A stretch of 64,000 nucleotides of DNA, taken from positions 310,001-374,000 of the forward strand of contig PAAG01000059.1 of the NCBI GenBank assembly GCA_002698785.1. Reading direction: 5' to 3'. How positions within the stretch are numbered: position 1 is the first letter of the stretch; the number at the start of each line of letters is the position of its first letter. Position numbers and translations under genes: made by a program. Below the pieces are notes generated by a model. It was not told the DNA's origin, ran no database searches, and worked only from the letters and a program-made list of their open reading frames with translations. Below, one piece after another: positions 1 to 8,539 of the stretch. This DNA comes from Verrucomicrobiales bacterium. Lineage in GTDB: Bacteria > Verrucomicrobiota > Verrucomicrobiia > Verrucomicrobiales > DEV007.

Positions 1-1084
1 AACGGACGGCTTTCTCATACCCCTTCAGCCAGCGGGGATTCTTTTCTGCAAATGTTGTCTGCCAGAGATGGTGCGGCATGAAGAGATACCGCTTCACGTC
101 GGATAGTTTCCGATCGAAACACTCCGGATCGTCGTGAGGGACCTCGAAAACCTCCTGCAATGTGTCGGGCAGCAGCAACCATCCTCGTTCCTTCACCACT
201 TGGCGTGAAGACACGATCACCTCGCACTCCATGGAAAACAGGACATCGTCGGGATCGCCAGATCGGCGGAGAAACTTCGCCAGATCACAATCGTCAAAAC
301 TGAATCGAGTCGAAAGTATCGGACCGAGCCGCAACCGACGAATCGCCTTCGGATGTACGGATGCCAGTTCCCGATCCAACTCGGTAGCGAAAACCGCCAG
401 AGGAGCGATACGGCGGCCAAGCCTCTCGATCGTCTCTCTTAACTCATTATACGGACTACTCCCCTTCATCATGGGCGAATCGTCCGAATCCTGGTCGAAC
501 TCCAGCCAGGTCAGGTAGATGAGATTGTCTTCGGTATTGTAACAGGCCCAGGAACAAACGTAACGACGGTTGAACCGACTACCGGAATGCTGCTTCACTT
601 CTCCGAAGCAGAACGCTCCCATAAACTCCTGCTCAAGGAGAGCTTCGAGATACTTTCTACGGCCGAGATTTTCGAGCATTGCCAGCGGAGTTGTGTTCTC
701 ATTGAAAACAACGTCGAGAGCTTCTTCGATAAGGATGGGGCGTGGCGGAATTCGCTTCAGAGTGTCTTCGGCATGTTCAGCATCATTTTCCAGCCGAACG
801 ATCTCGTTCAAATGTGGAAAACCGGACTCGTTCAGGTCGAGCTTCATCCGGTCATCTACGTCGACAAGATATTTCAGCCGCAACAATTCGATGCTCTGGA
901 GAATGCGGTTTCCGAATAATCCGATGCACTCGCCTTCCGGAGAGGAACTTCCTATCTCCGACTCAGACCAGTTACGGAGCACTTCGCACACCCGACGCAT
1001 CTGGTCGAAGTAGATGCGATAGTGCTCCTCGTCCGGCAGGGATACGTAATCCCCGCTGGCGGTCAACTGAACGACATTTTCCAT
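1..1084 (-). CDS. Hypothetical protein, 3' end beyond the window
   Basis: An uninterrupted frame of 361 codons runs from an ATG at 1084 to the left edge with no stop, so the C-terminus is missing. A good ribosome-binding site (GGGAGGG) lies 5-6 nt before the ATG. The protein starts MENVVQLTASGDYVSLPDEE and is acidic and soluble-looking, with no signal peptide or membrane segment. I recognise no domain. It starts 20 nt after the stop of the coiled-coil gene upstream, so the two are probably co-transcribed and may act together. Function unknown; that it is a real gene is fairly certain. Confidence 0.75.
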   Translation of the reverse strand, partial: MENVVQLTASGDYVSLPDEEHYRIYFDQMRRVCEVLRNWSESEIGSSSPEGECIGLFGNRILQSIELLRLKYLVDVDDRMKLDLNESGFPHLNEIVRLENDAEHAEDTLKRIPPRPILIEEALDVVFNENTTPLAMLENLGRRKYLEALLEQEFMGAFCFGEVKQHSGSRFNRRYVCSWACYNTEDNLIYLTWLEFDQDSDDSPMMKGSSPYNELRETIERLGRRIAPLAVFATELDRELASVHPKAIRRLRLGPILSTRFSFDDCDLAKFLRRSGDPDDVLFSMECEVIVSSRQVVKERGWLLLPDTLQEVFEVPHDDPECFDRKLSDVKRYLFMPHHLWQTTFAEKNPRWLKGYEKAVR

Positions 1085-1104
1085 CGAGTCCCTCCCTTAT
1101 CCGA

Positions 1105-2421
1105 TCACTGGGACTCAGTGGAACCTTCGTCTTCCGTATAAGTAAAGAACGACGAATCCAATGGATCGATGTTGTACTTATCCCGAAACTGTGCCAGAGC
1201 TTCATGCTCCCGCTCGCGAATACGAGCCTGAGCTTCTGCTTGAGCAGCGCGAGCTTCTTCGATCTTCTTGATCCGCTCTGGCTGGCTTTCCACCATCTCC
1301 ATACGGCGACGATCAGAAGCAGATCCTACCTTTGCCATGAAATCCACATTGCTCTTGTCGATCGCTGTTCCAAGGTTGTCGAGATTCTGAGCCACATCCT
1401 GGTCGCTCATCGCCTTCATTGCTTCCAAACGGCTGCGGAAGGTAACGAGACGCTCTTCCGTGTCAGACTTGAGCAAAGTGATCCATGCATCCTGGTTGTC
1501 GCGCAGCTTCATCTGGCTCTTTTCATGCACATCGAGTTCGGCGGCAAACCGCTCCTTCGACTGGAAAAGAACCAGAGCCTGATTCCGACGACCGCGAATT
1601 TCTTCCACCTTCTTCCGAAGAGCCGAGATGTCCTTCTCTGCAGCAACATACTCTGGCGAACCATTCACCATGGTATCAAGTTCTGCCTCACGAGACTGCA
1701 ATTCGCCTTCTGACTCATTCAGTTCGGCATCGAGTTTCTCCAGGAGTTCAGCAGCCTGCTCTTTCACCCGGAAAGCCTCACTCTTACGATTACTCACCGA
1801 CTCGAGCTGCTTCTGCACTTCCTTGCGGCGCTCTTCCATGATCTCGATGGTCTTTTCCACCTTGAACATGAACTGCTGCAGGCTCTCTTCGATAGAAGCC
1901 TTCATCAGCCGATCTCGAGCCATCTTTTTGACCCGGATTTGAGCTGTTTCGACACCCGTCTGTGCTTTCTCCAGACCAGCACGTGCTTCACGAAGAGCCT
2001 TCTCACGAGAACTCAGTAGAAACTTCCACGCAGGAGCATCTTCTATTTTGATGATATTTGCTTCAGCGGCTTTCACCGCGCTTTCCGCCTTTGCCACGAC
2101 CTGCTTTTCCGACTCGTCGGGCTCCATCAAGTCTTCGTATTCCTGCCCCATCTCGTTCATCAACGAGTTCAGCCCAAATACAGCCTGAGAAAGGTCTTCC
2201 TGCTCCTGCTGGAGTTCACCACGGAGAGTTTCAAAATCGGCGCGCAACACTCCCATGCGGAGTTCCCGCTCCTCAGAATCTTCGATCTTTGCCGCTTCCT
2301 CCATCTGCTGCTCCAGCGAAGCGATCTTCTCTTCGATGTTCACTTCAGGGGCTTTTTCAAGGCTGGTGATTGCCTGTTCAGTATCCTGGCGCAGGGCGCT
2401 GAGAATGTCTTCGGAGCTCAT
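1105..2421 (-). CDS. Long coiled-coil protein of unknown function
   Basis: A 438-residue protein that is highly charged (Glu, Lys, Arg and Gln rich) over almost its whole length, with heptad-like stretches from about residue 10 to 410. It has no signal peptide, membrane segment or P-loop, so it is probably cytoplasmic and forms a long alpha-helical rod. The last 25 residues are acidic and Ser/Thr-rich. The ATG at 2421 is the only reasonable start. It is followed after 20 nt by another unidentified gene. A structural or scaffolding role is a guess from shape only; no family was recognised. Confidence 0.8.
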   Translation of the reverse strand: MSSEDILSALRQDTEQAITSLEKAPEVNIEEKIASLEQQMEEAAKIEDSEERELRMGVLRADFETLRGELQQEQEDLSQAVFGLNSLMNEMGQEYEDLMEPDESEKQVVAKAESAVKAAEANIIKIEDAPAWKFLLSSREKALREARAGLEKAQTGVETAQIRVKKMARDRLMKASIEESLQQFMFKVEKTIEIMEERRKEVQKQLESVSNRKSEAFRVKEQAAELLEKLDAELNESEGELQSREAELDTMVNGSPEYVAAEKDISALRKKVEEIRGRRNQALVLFQSKERFAAELDVHEKSQMKLRDNQDAWITLLKSDTEERLVTFRSRLEAMKAMSDQDVAQNLDNLGTAIDKSNVDFMAKVGSASDRRRMEMVESQPERIKKIEEARAAQAEAQARIREREHEALAQFRDKYNIDPLDSSFFTYTEDEGSTESQ

Positions 2422-2503
2422 AGCGGTTTTCTAATATGGGGGGTTGCTTAGTAATATGACCTACTTGGTTCATCCCATTTCGATCACGTGATTGGTTATA
2501 GCC

Positions 2504-2530
2504 TTGTCATGATTTCTTTACCATTATAAA
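2504..2530 (+). promoter_or_regulatory. Possible sigma-70 promoter before the dipeptidase gene
   Basis: TTGTCA (2504-2509) and TATAAA (2525-2530) are separated by 15 bp, slightly short of the usual 16-18. Transcription would start near 2537, about 20 nt before a six-codon reading frame and 140 nt before the dipeptidase start. Prediction from consensus only. Confidence 0.35.
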
Positions 2531-2556
2531 CGGATCATCTTTTTGGAGGAGCACCT

Positions 2557-2577
2557 ATGGGACCCAATCAAACGTAA
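2557..2577 (+). CDS. Possible six-residue leader peptide (MGPNQT)
   Basis: ATG GGA CCC AAT CAA ACG TAA is preceded by GGAGGA with 6 nt spacing, one of the best ribosome-binding sites in the window, while most real genes here have weak ones. It lies 100 nt upstream of the dipeptidase gene and just after a possible promoter. Downstream are two mutually exclusive pairings: GGAAAAC (2602-2608) with GTTTTCC (2643-2649), and AACTG (2632-2636) with CAGTT (2641-2645) followed by more T. This resembles a translational attenuator, but it could be chance. Confidence 0.3.
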   Translation: MGPNQT

Positions 2578-2676
2578 TGCCAAGTAAGTAGCGGAAATAT
2601 AGGAAAACGTTACCCCTATCACCTTACACTTAACTGCGTGCAGTTTTCCGGATTCCCGTATATCTTCGGGTGAATT

Positions 2677-3315
2677 ATGACGCGTCTCCGCCTCCTGCAA
2701 ATTACACTCGCAGTGCTTTCCCTGCCCTTGCTCTGCTCTGCCAGAGAGGCACCGGATGACTTTGTAGAAGTGGTGAAACTCGACCCCTCGATTGCCATCG
2801 AGCTTCCCTATGCAACGAAGAACAACTTCTGTAAGCGAAAGCTCTATTCCATCGAACGCTGCTTCCTCCGTCGTGAAGTGGCAGAGGCCCTCATCAAAGT
2901 GCAGAAGGACCTTAAGAAACACGGATACAGTTTGAAGATCTGGGATGGTTACAGACCTCGCTCAGTTCAATGGGAGATGTGGGAGCACTCCCCGATTCCA
3001 AACTTTGTGGGAGATCCGAGATATGGATCAAAACACAACCGAGGCGCAGCGGTAGACGTGACTCTTGTCACAGCTGGGGATCACAAATACGTCGAGATGC
3101 CGACTCCCTATGACGAATTCACTCATCGCGCCCATGCCAATTTTATTGATGTGAGAAAGGAAATCGCGGAGCGCCGAATCCTCCTTCAGCAAATGATGCG
3201 CAAGCATGGGTTCCATACGATCCAGTCAGAGTGGTGGCACTTCAATTACAAGAACTGGAGAAACTTTCCGCTAGAAGACGTTTCCCTTCAGGAGTTGGTC
3301 GATCGGCAGAGATAA
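2677..3315 (+). CDS. ddpX: D-alanyl-D-alanine dipeptidase (VanX/DdpX family)
   Basis: Peptidase M15D enzyme of 212 residues that hydrolyses the D-Ala-D-Ala dipeptide. The zinc-site motifs are present: SKHNRGAAVD (SxHxxGxAxD) near residues 114-123 and SEWWH (ExxWH) near 184-188. A signal peptide (about 1-22, ending LLCSA) puts it in the periplasm, so it probably recycles cell-wall dipeptide rather than giving vancomycin resistance; no vanH or vanA partner is near. The ATG at 2677 gives the signal peptide directly. It converges on the DUF434 gene with only 2 nt between the stop codons. Confidence 0.9.
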   Translation: MTRLRLLQITLAVLSLPLLCSAREAPDDFVEVVKLDPSIAIELPYATKNNFCKRKLYSIERCFLRREVAEALIKVQKDLKKHGYSLKIWDGYRPRSVQWEMWEHSPIPNFVGDPRYGSKHNRGAAVDVTLVTAGDHKYVEMPTPYDEFTHRAHANFIDVRKEIAERRILLQQMMRKHGFHTIQSEWWHFNYKNWRNFPLEDVSLQELVDRQR

Positions 3316-3317
3316 GG

Positions 3318-4046
3318 TCAGCAGCTTGAGAGGTCGATCACTTCTGCTCCCAAGGCCTGGTTTTCCAGAATTGCCGGAATCAGGTTCGTCCATTCTCCGC
3401 ATTCGTCGAGGATACCGCTGTCGGCTGTCGCAACGATACCTTTCTCGCCTACCTCTTTAAGAACCGGGTCGGGATCGTGGACGAGGGTTACTTCGACGTT
3501 GAGTTGAGGAAACTCGGCGGCCACTTCTTCTATGATTCCTTTGAGACGTCCACTGTTGGAGACAGGTTTGTCGAGATACCAGGCAGAATGAAAAATGTTA
3601 AGTTTTTGCATGGTATTTAAAATGTGCTCCAGCGCTTCCCTCGATTGTTCGAGGACTCGGTAATTGCCGTGCATGCTGCTCATGTCCCGGATACAGCCAT
3701 CCCTCCCCCGGAGGAGGATGCCACCAGCCATCGCTGCCTCGATTGTGGTTAGCACGTTGAAACCATCCAGAAACACTAACCGACTCCCTATTTTATCTGG
3801 GGAAATGGCACGTTCCGATCGAGAATGGAAGGATTCATCGCTGCAGGCGCAACGCCCCACAGCCACTCGCTGACGGGCGGTCAAATCATACCGATCTCCC
3901 ACCAGTTTGAGGGATGAGTTGTCCGTGTATCCTCGCGTGCGCATCCATGATAGATCTGCAACAGCTTCCTGGAGGGAGGGTATCTGAGATGTTGCGAATA
4001 GCTTCTCATCCTGCGGATGTTTTCCTCGATTTGATTTTCCCGGCAT
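3318..4046 (-). CDS. DUF434 domain-containing protein
   Basis: 242 residues. The segment around residues 30-75 (LSWMRTRGYTDNSSLKLVGD followed by RYDLTARQRVAVGRCACSD) fits the DUF434 family (COG2454), a mainly archaeal and bacterial family of unknown role. The C-terminal half has a hydrophobic beta-strand/Asp pattern (LVFLDGFNVLTTIEAA, GIVATADSGILDE) suggesting a PIN- or NYN-like nuclease fold, which is inference. The start at 4046 has a strong ribosome-binding site (GAGAGGGAG) and lies 9 nt after the P-type ATPase stop, so the two form an operon. Confidence 0.8.
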   Translation of the reverse strand: MPGKSNRGKHPQDEKLFATSQIPSLQEAVADLSWMRTRGYTDNSSLKLVGDRYDLTARQRVAVGRCACSDESFHSRSERAISPDKIGSRLVFLDGFNVLTTIEAAMAGGILLRGRDGCIRDMSSMHGNYRVLEQSREALEHILNTMQKLNIFHSAWYLDKPVSNSGRLKGIIEEVAAEFPQLNVEVTLVHDPDPVLKEVGEKGIVATADSGILDECGEWTNLIPAILENQALGAEVIDLSSC

Positions 4047-4055
4047 TTCTCCCTC

Positions 4056-5924
4056 TCAATAGTCGGTCAATGTCTTCGGAGGCAGGGCCACGCGCAAGGC
4101 ATTCAATACCGCGAGCACATCAATAATTTCCTGCGAGATCGCCCCTGCGACGGGAGGCAGATACCCAAAGGCTGCGATAATCATGCCCACCACGCTAAGG
4201 ATCATCCCGCCGACGGCACTCTGTAACGCGATTTTCCGCATACGGCGACTGATGTGAAACAGCTCGTCCACTTTGCGGAGAGCACTGTCCATGATGACTG
4301 CGCCGGCTGCTTTTGCCGTGACATCGCTACGCTGCCCGAATGCGATCCCCACCGTTGCAGCGGTCAGGGCTGGAGCATCGTTGATTCCATCACCAACGTA
4401 GACGGTTCCGCTCTTTTTGGTGGCTTCCCGAACAATTTCCAGCTTCTCCTCGGGACTCTTATTCGCTCTCACGTCAGTAATGCCGACTTTCTCTGCGAGG
4501 TAGCTCACTTCGGATTCCCTGTCCCCTGACAAAAGCATCACATAGTCCATGTGATGCTTGCGACTGAGGTGCTTGACGAACTCTCGACTTTCTTCCCTCG
4601 GAGCATCACGGAACTGATAAGTTGCTGCGTATTTCCCGTCGACAAGAATGACACATTCCAAACCTCCAGCGAGAGGAGGTAAATGCTCGGCTTCTTCAGG
4701 ATGGGAATGCGACAACTTCTTCCGGCTCGTAATTTTCACCTCGTGCCCGTCGATCTGGGCAGTGAGGCCTTCCCCCGGTTTTTCACTGATTGAATCCACA
4801 TCGATTCGACCTTTGCCTTTCGCATCCGCCGCTCGGACTATTGCTTCGGAAAGTGGGTGCTTAGAATACTGCTCCGCACTTCCCACCAGTTGCAGAACAT
4901 ATCCAGGGTCCAATCCTTCCGCAGCAATCTGCTCGATCAACTCGGGGCGCCCATAGGTCAATGTCCCTGTCTTATCAAAAATGACGGCCTTGCAGGTATC
5001 CACCGTCTCCAGCACGGATGGATCGCGAATGATGATGGCGCGTTTTGCCGCCAGAGATATCGAGCCGATGATCGCCACAGGAATGGCAATCAAAAGAGGG
5101 CATGGTGTCGCCACGACCAGCACGGCCAGGAATCGAATGGGATCACCACTGACAATCCAGGCAATAAGGGCCAATGCCACCGCAAGCGGAGTGTAGAATG
5201 CACCTAACCGATCGGCCATGCGTCTCATTTGCGGTCGCTCCTGCTCGGAAGCCTTCATCACTTCCATGATCTTGGCATAGCGAGAATCGACAGCGAGTCT
5301 ATCCGCACGAATGGTAATGGCAGACTCACTGTTCAGCGCCCCGGAAATCACCTCTGATCCGGGGGTTTTTGAAACCACATAGGGCTCGCCCGTGAGGTAG
5401 GACTCGTCCATCGAGCCATGCCCCTCGATCACGGTTCCGTCGACTGGACAGATATCGTGAGGAAAGACGATAAGTTCATCCCCCACCTCAACATCATCCA
5501 ATTGAACATCAACCACCCCTTCAGCAGTTTTTCGATGCGCTACAGAGGGCATCCTCGCGGCGAGCGCCTTCAGGACAGATGATGCGCTGCGAACGGCGTA
5601 GGCTTCGAGAGCCTCCCCTCCGGATAGCATTAGAATCACGAGAGTCCCGGCGAGATACTCTCCCAGAATCACCGATGTAACGATTGAAATACCAGCCAGC
5701 AGATCAGATCCAAACTGGCGCCGAACCAGATTCATCAGTAGCCCCCAAACGAGCGGAGCACCTCCTAACACATAGGCGATCCACAATGGAATATTTGAAG
5801 CGACCTCAGAAAGGGAGAGACCATATCGCATCACCAGATTGGCTGCGATGGCCAGCACTGCGAGAACGGCGATTCCCGCCTGCATACGTTGCTCGAAGGA
5901 TTTCCCTTCTGACTCGTCACTCAT
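4056..5924 (-). CDS. Heavy-metal translocating P-type ATPase
   Basis: 622-residue P1B-type metal pump. Visible motifs in order: TGEP (actuator domain), ATPCPLL in the transport-site helix, DKTGT with the phosphorylated Asp, HP ([10 protein letters not shown]) in the nucleotide domain, and [11 protein letters not shown] (hinge). It has no N-terminal CxxC metal-binding domain, and the transport motif is TPCPLL rather than the CPC of Cu/Zn/Cd pumps, so the metal cannot be named. Membrane segments lie at about 20-110, 230-290 and the C-terminus. A GTG at 5930 is an alternative start with a better-spaced AGG. Co-transcribed with the DUF434 gene. Confidence 0.9.
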   Translation of the reverse strand: MSDESEGKSFEQRMQAGIAVLAVLAIAANLVMRYGLSLSEVASNIPLWIAYVLGGAPLVWGLLMNLVRRQFGSDLLAGISIVTSVILGEYLAGTLVILMLSGGEALEAYAVRSASSVLKALAARMPSVAHRKTAEGVVDVQLDDVEVGDELIVFPHDICPVDGTVIEGHGSMDESYLTGEPYVVSKTPGSEVISGALNSESAITIRADRLAVDSRYAKIMEVMKASEQERPQMRRMADRLGAFYTPLAVALALIAWIVSGDPIRFLAVLVVATPCPLLIAIPVAIIGSISLAAKRAIIIRDPSVLETVDTCKAVIFDKTGTLTYGRPELIEQIAAEGLDPGYVLQLVGSAEQYSKHPLSEAIVRAADAKGKGRIDVDSISEKPGEGLTAQIDGHEVKITSRKKLSHSHPEEAEHLPPLAGGLECVILVDGKYAATYQFRDAPREESREFVKHLSRKHHMDYVMLLSGDRESEVSYLAEKVGITDVRANKSPEEKLEIVREATKKSGTVYVGDGINDAPALTAATVGIAFGQRSDVTAKAAGAVIMDSALRKVDELFHISRRMRKIALQSAVGGMILSVVGMIIAAFGYLPPVAGAISQEIIDVLAVLNALRVALPPKTLTDY

Positions 5925-5986
5925 TGTCACAAAGAACCTAGCCTCATGTCAGGCAACCGTCGATCTCCATTTCTGCAACGAACGTT

Positions 5987-7552
5987 TCACTCAAAGGCGA
6001 GAACTTCTCGTATTGTTCGGCCATAGAGACGCGTTCCATCGGTCGATATACTTGCCCGGGTGTACGCATCCCCCAGATCTCCCAGATCACTTACCGAAAC
6101 AACGGCCGACTCATCCCATTTCTCTGCTTCGGTATCCACGACGAATACCATCCCGGAGAGTATGGGAACGAAAAGACGATTTCCTATTGCCGTTGCGTAG
6201 GGTGATGCCGTGTGCCCCCAGCCATTACCAATATCACGCCCGTCACCACTTACTTTGAACCCGCGGGAATTTCGCATCGAGTTGAGCCGCAGTGATACAT
6301 AACTGATGTTGTTTTTCAGCTTCTTGTTCTCCAACGGAGCCAAGTCTTCGGGCCGTTGGTCAGCATTCCAGAGGGTCTGTTCTTCTTTGCCCGGTTCACG
6401 AAGCACCTGCAACGGGAGTTCAAGATACTCGACCTTGCCTGAATTGAGATCGATCCTGCCGAGATAGTTTTTCGTGTAGGCGCGAAAGAAATGGTAATTT
6501 CCCACACAGAGGTTCGAGCCCTGAGTAATTGCGCGCGGTTTATTGTCGGGAAGATTCTCGGTTTGAATCACACGCTTCCCATTTTTCCATCGGCATACAG
6601 GAACCTCTTCTACCAGATTCACCGCTTTTAGTATCGTACCGTCGGTAGCATTTACCCAGAGATGCTCGTTCCCATTAAAAATGAGAGCCATGTCATCCAC
6701 AATCGGGAATGTCTGCGTCGACATATAGCCGGGCAAGGCAAGCGTCCACAATGTCTCCCCTGTTTCCGCGGAAATCATCGACACACCTTCGGGCTTTTCG
6801 GGTGGGCTATGTCCACCACCACGACCAACCACGATAACTGGACTGCCATCATTGAGATGCTGGAGTAGTGGAGCACAGCCCATATTCACCCCACATTCGC
6901 TCACCCAGATCTGCTCGCCTGTAGCCGAGTCAATCGCCTGAAGTTGGGTCCACTCTTCGTTTGGAGCATCGACGTGACTGTGATCGAAATGCCCCTCTTC
7001 ATCCGGCAGATACACTTGCCGATGCACAATGATCTTCCCTTCGAAAAGGATCGGCTGACAGCGAGATACGGATCGCACCTCCTTGCTCCAGACTTCGTTT
7101 CCATCAAAATCGAAGCATACGAGTCGCCCCGTCGGATTGAGAAACCAGACGTTCTTTCCATCTGACATCGCAGGAGGTGCAGAAGCGTCGGAGAATGGAG
7201 CACTGAGCTTGGTCGCGTATCCACCAAGGATATCTTTCTTCCACAGAATCTCACCTGTATCTGCAGCCAGACAATACGCCACAATGTCGCTCCCAATCTC
7301 TGAATCAGTCTCAACCGGTTTCATTGTGGTGAGGAAGACTCGACCGCCCGAAACGACAGGCGTTGATTGCCCCGTTTCAGGAAGTGTTGTTCGCCAGGCG
7401 ACATTCTGGTCCAGCGAGGCACTAAATGTTTCAACTGGTGCAGCCTCTAGAGAAGAGAAATCGAAATTTGGCCCCGTGGCCTGAGACCAATCTCCAGCTT
7501 CGGAAGTCAAAGCCGATAGCAGGCACAACAAACAAAATGATAGGATCCGCAT
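5987..7552 (-). CDS. Secreted PQQ-like beta-propeller protein
   Basis: 521 residues from the ATG at 7552, chosen because it begins a clear signal peptide (MRILSFCLLCLLSALTSEA); an upstream extension to 7858 would lack one and overlap the divergent esterase gene. Repeated blades follow the PQQ/outer-membrane propeller pattern: STPVVSGGRVFLTT, DTGEILWKKDI, SATGEQIWVSECG, ISAETGETLWTLALPG. Such proteins are common in Verrucomicrobia and Planctomycetes; most do not bind PQQ and their substrates are unknown. It probably acts in the periplasm or at the surface. It is divergent from the esterase at 7653, sharing a 100-bp promoter region. Confidence 0.8.
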   Translation of the reverse strand: MRILSFCLLCLLSALTSEAGDWSQATGPNFDFSSLEAAPVETFSASLDQNVAWRTTLPETGQSTPVVSGGRVFLTTMKPVETDSEIGSDIVAYCLAADTGEILWKKDILGGYATKLSAPFSDASAPPAMSDGKNVWFLNPTGRLVCFDFDGNEVWSKEVRSVSRCQPILFEGKIIVHRQVYLPDEEGHFDHSHVDAPNEEWTQLQAIDSATGEQIWVSECGVNMGCAPLLQHLNDGSPVIVVGRGGGHSPPEKPEGVSMISAETGETLWTLALPGYMSTQTFPIVDDMALIFNGNEHLWVNATDGTILKAVNLVEEVPVCRWKNGKRVIQTENLPDNKPRAITQGSNLCVGNYHFFRAYTKNYLGRIDLNSGKVEYLELPLQVLREPGKEEQTLWNADQRPEDLAPLENKKLKNNISYVSLRLNSMRNSRGFKVSGDGRDIGNGWGHTASPYATAIGNRLFVPILSGMVFVVDTEAEKWDESAVVSVSDLGDLGDAYTRASISTDGTRLYGRTIREVLAFE

Positions 7553-7652
7553 TTCTTCGGTTTTCGCAGATGCTCCGACTGGTGGCAAGGAGCCATTGAA
7601 GCCGCAAAACCGTATGTGCCTGCGAATTCGACTCATGCCAAAGTGCTTCCTT

Positions 7653-8537
7653 ATGAAGAACTCCCTCTTTCTCGCCTTCTCTCTGGCTACTGCTCTTTTC
7701 TTTTCGCCCTCTGGATATTCGGAAGAAACGCCTGAAGAGATTTCACTCTGGGAAAATGGCGCACCGGGATCCGAAGAGCATGCAGACGAGCCAGAAAACG
7801 TCGATAAGAACGACTCCGGCCGTTTCAATGTGACGAACGTGCACAACCCGTCGATCACTCCCTACCTTCCCGATCCTTCGATCGCCACTGGCACCGCTGT
7901 AATTGTCGCCCCCGGTGGAGGGCACAAGAAACTCTGCCTCGGGCACGAAGGATACACGTTAGGGCAATGGTTCGCGGATCACGGCATCGCTGCCTTCATT
8001 CTGAAATACAGGCTATCCCGCGAAGAAGGTTCGCCCTACACCTTGGAAGGAAACGCAATGGACGACACTCGCCGAGCAATTCGCATGATTCGAAATCGGG
8101 CAGAGGAATGGGGAATCCGCAAAGACAGCGTGGGTGTTCTTGGATTTTCGGCCGGTGGCGAGCTCGCAGCATATGCCGCAATGTGGCCCGAGAAAGGAGA
8201 TCCGAAGGCAACAGATCCAATTGAAAAGGAAGACAGTCGCCCCGATTTTCAGGCGCTGATCTATCCCGGCAAATCAGACACCTTCACCGTCGAAAAAGGA
8301 ATGCCCCCTGTCTTCATCGCCTGCGGATACCATGATCGCCCGGACATCTCGCGAGGCATGGCTGAGGTCTATCTAAAATACAAAGAGGTTGGCATCCCCG
8401 CCGAATTGCACATCTACTCGAATGCTGGTCACGGCTTCGGATACAGGCCTACTGCCACCAATGCGGCGGGGCGTTGGACCGAACGCTTTCGCGAATGGCT
8501 GGTGGACAGCAAGTTCCTAATCGAGCCGGGAAGCTGA
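7653..8537 (+). CDS. Secreted alpha/beta hydrolase (acetyl-ester/feruloyl esterase-like)
   Basis: 294 residues from the ATG at 7653, chosen for the signal peptide (MKNSLFLAFSLATALFFSPS). It has an oxyanion-type VAPGGGHKKL segment, the nucleophile elbow GFSAGGELA, an acid region and the catalytic His in NAGHGFGYRP. This layout matches the BD-FAE/acetylxylan esterase group that removes acyl groups from polysaccharide fragments. It converges with the interrupted sulfatase gene with 2 nt between them. The exact substrate cannot be told from sequence. Confidence 0.8.
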   Translation: MKNSLFLAFSLATALFFSPSGYSEETPEEISLWENGAPGSEEHADEPENVDKNDSGRFNVTNVHNPSITPYLPDPSIATGTAVIVAPGGGHKKLCLGHEGYTLGQWFADHGIAAFILKYRLSREEGSPYTLEGNAMDDTRRAIRMIRNRAEEWGIRKDSVGVLGFSAGGELAAYAAMWPEKGDPKATDPIEKEDSRPDFQALIYPGKSDTFTVEKGMPPVFIACGYHDRPDISRGMAEVYLKYKEVGIPAELHIYSNAGHGFGYRPTATNAAGRWTERFREWLVDSKFLIEPGS

Positions 8538-8539
8538 AC

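Noticed and set aside
742-1713. 323-residue plus-strand frame across two minus-strand genes
   Set aside because: Composition is irregular and it is antisense to the better-supported coiled-coil gene and its neighbour, which share a strand and a ribosome-binding site.
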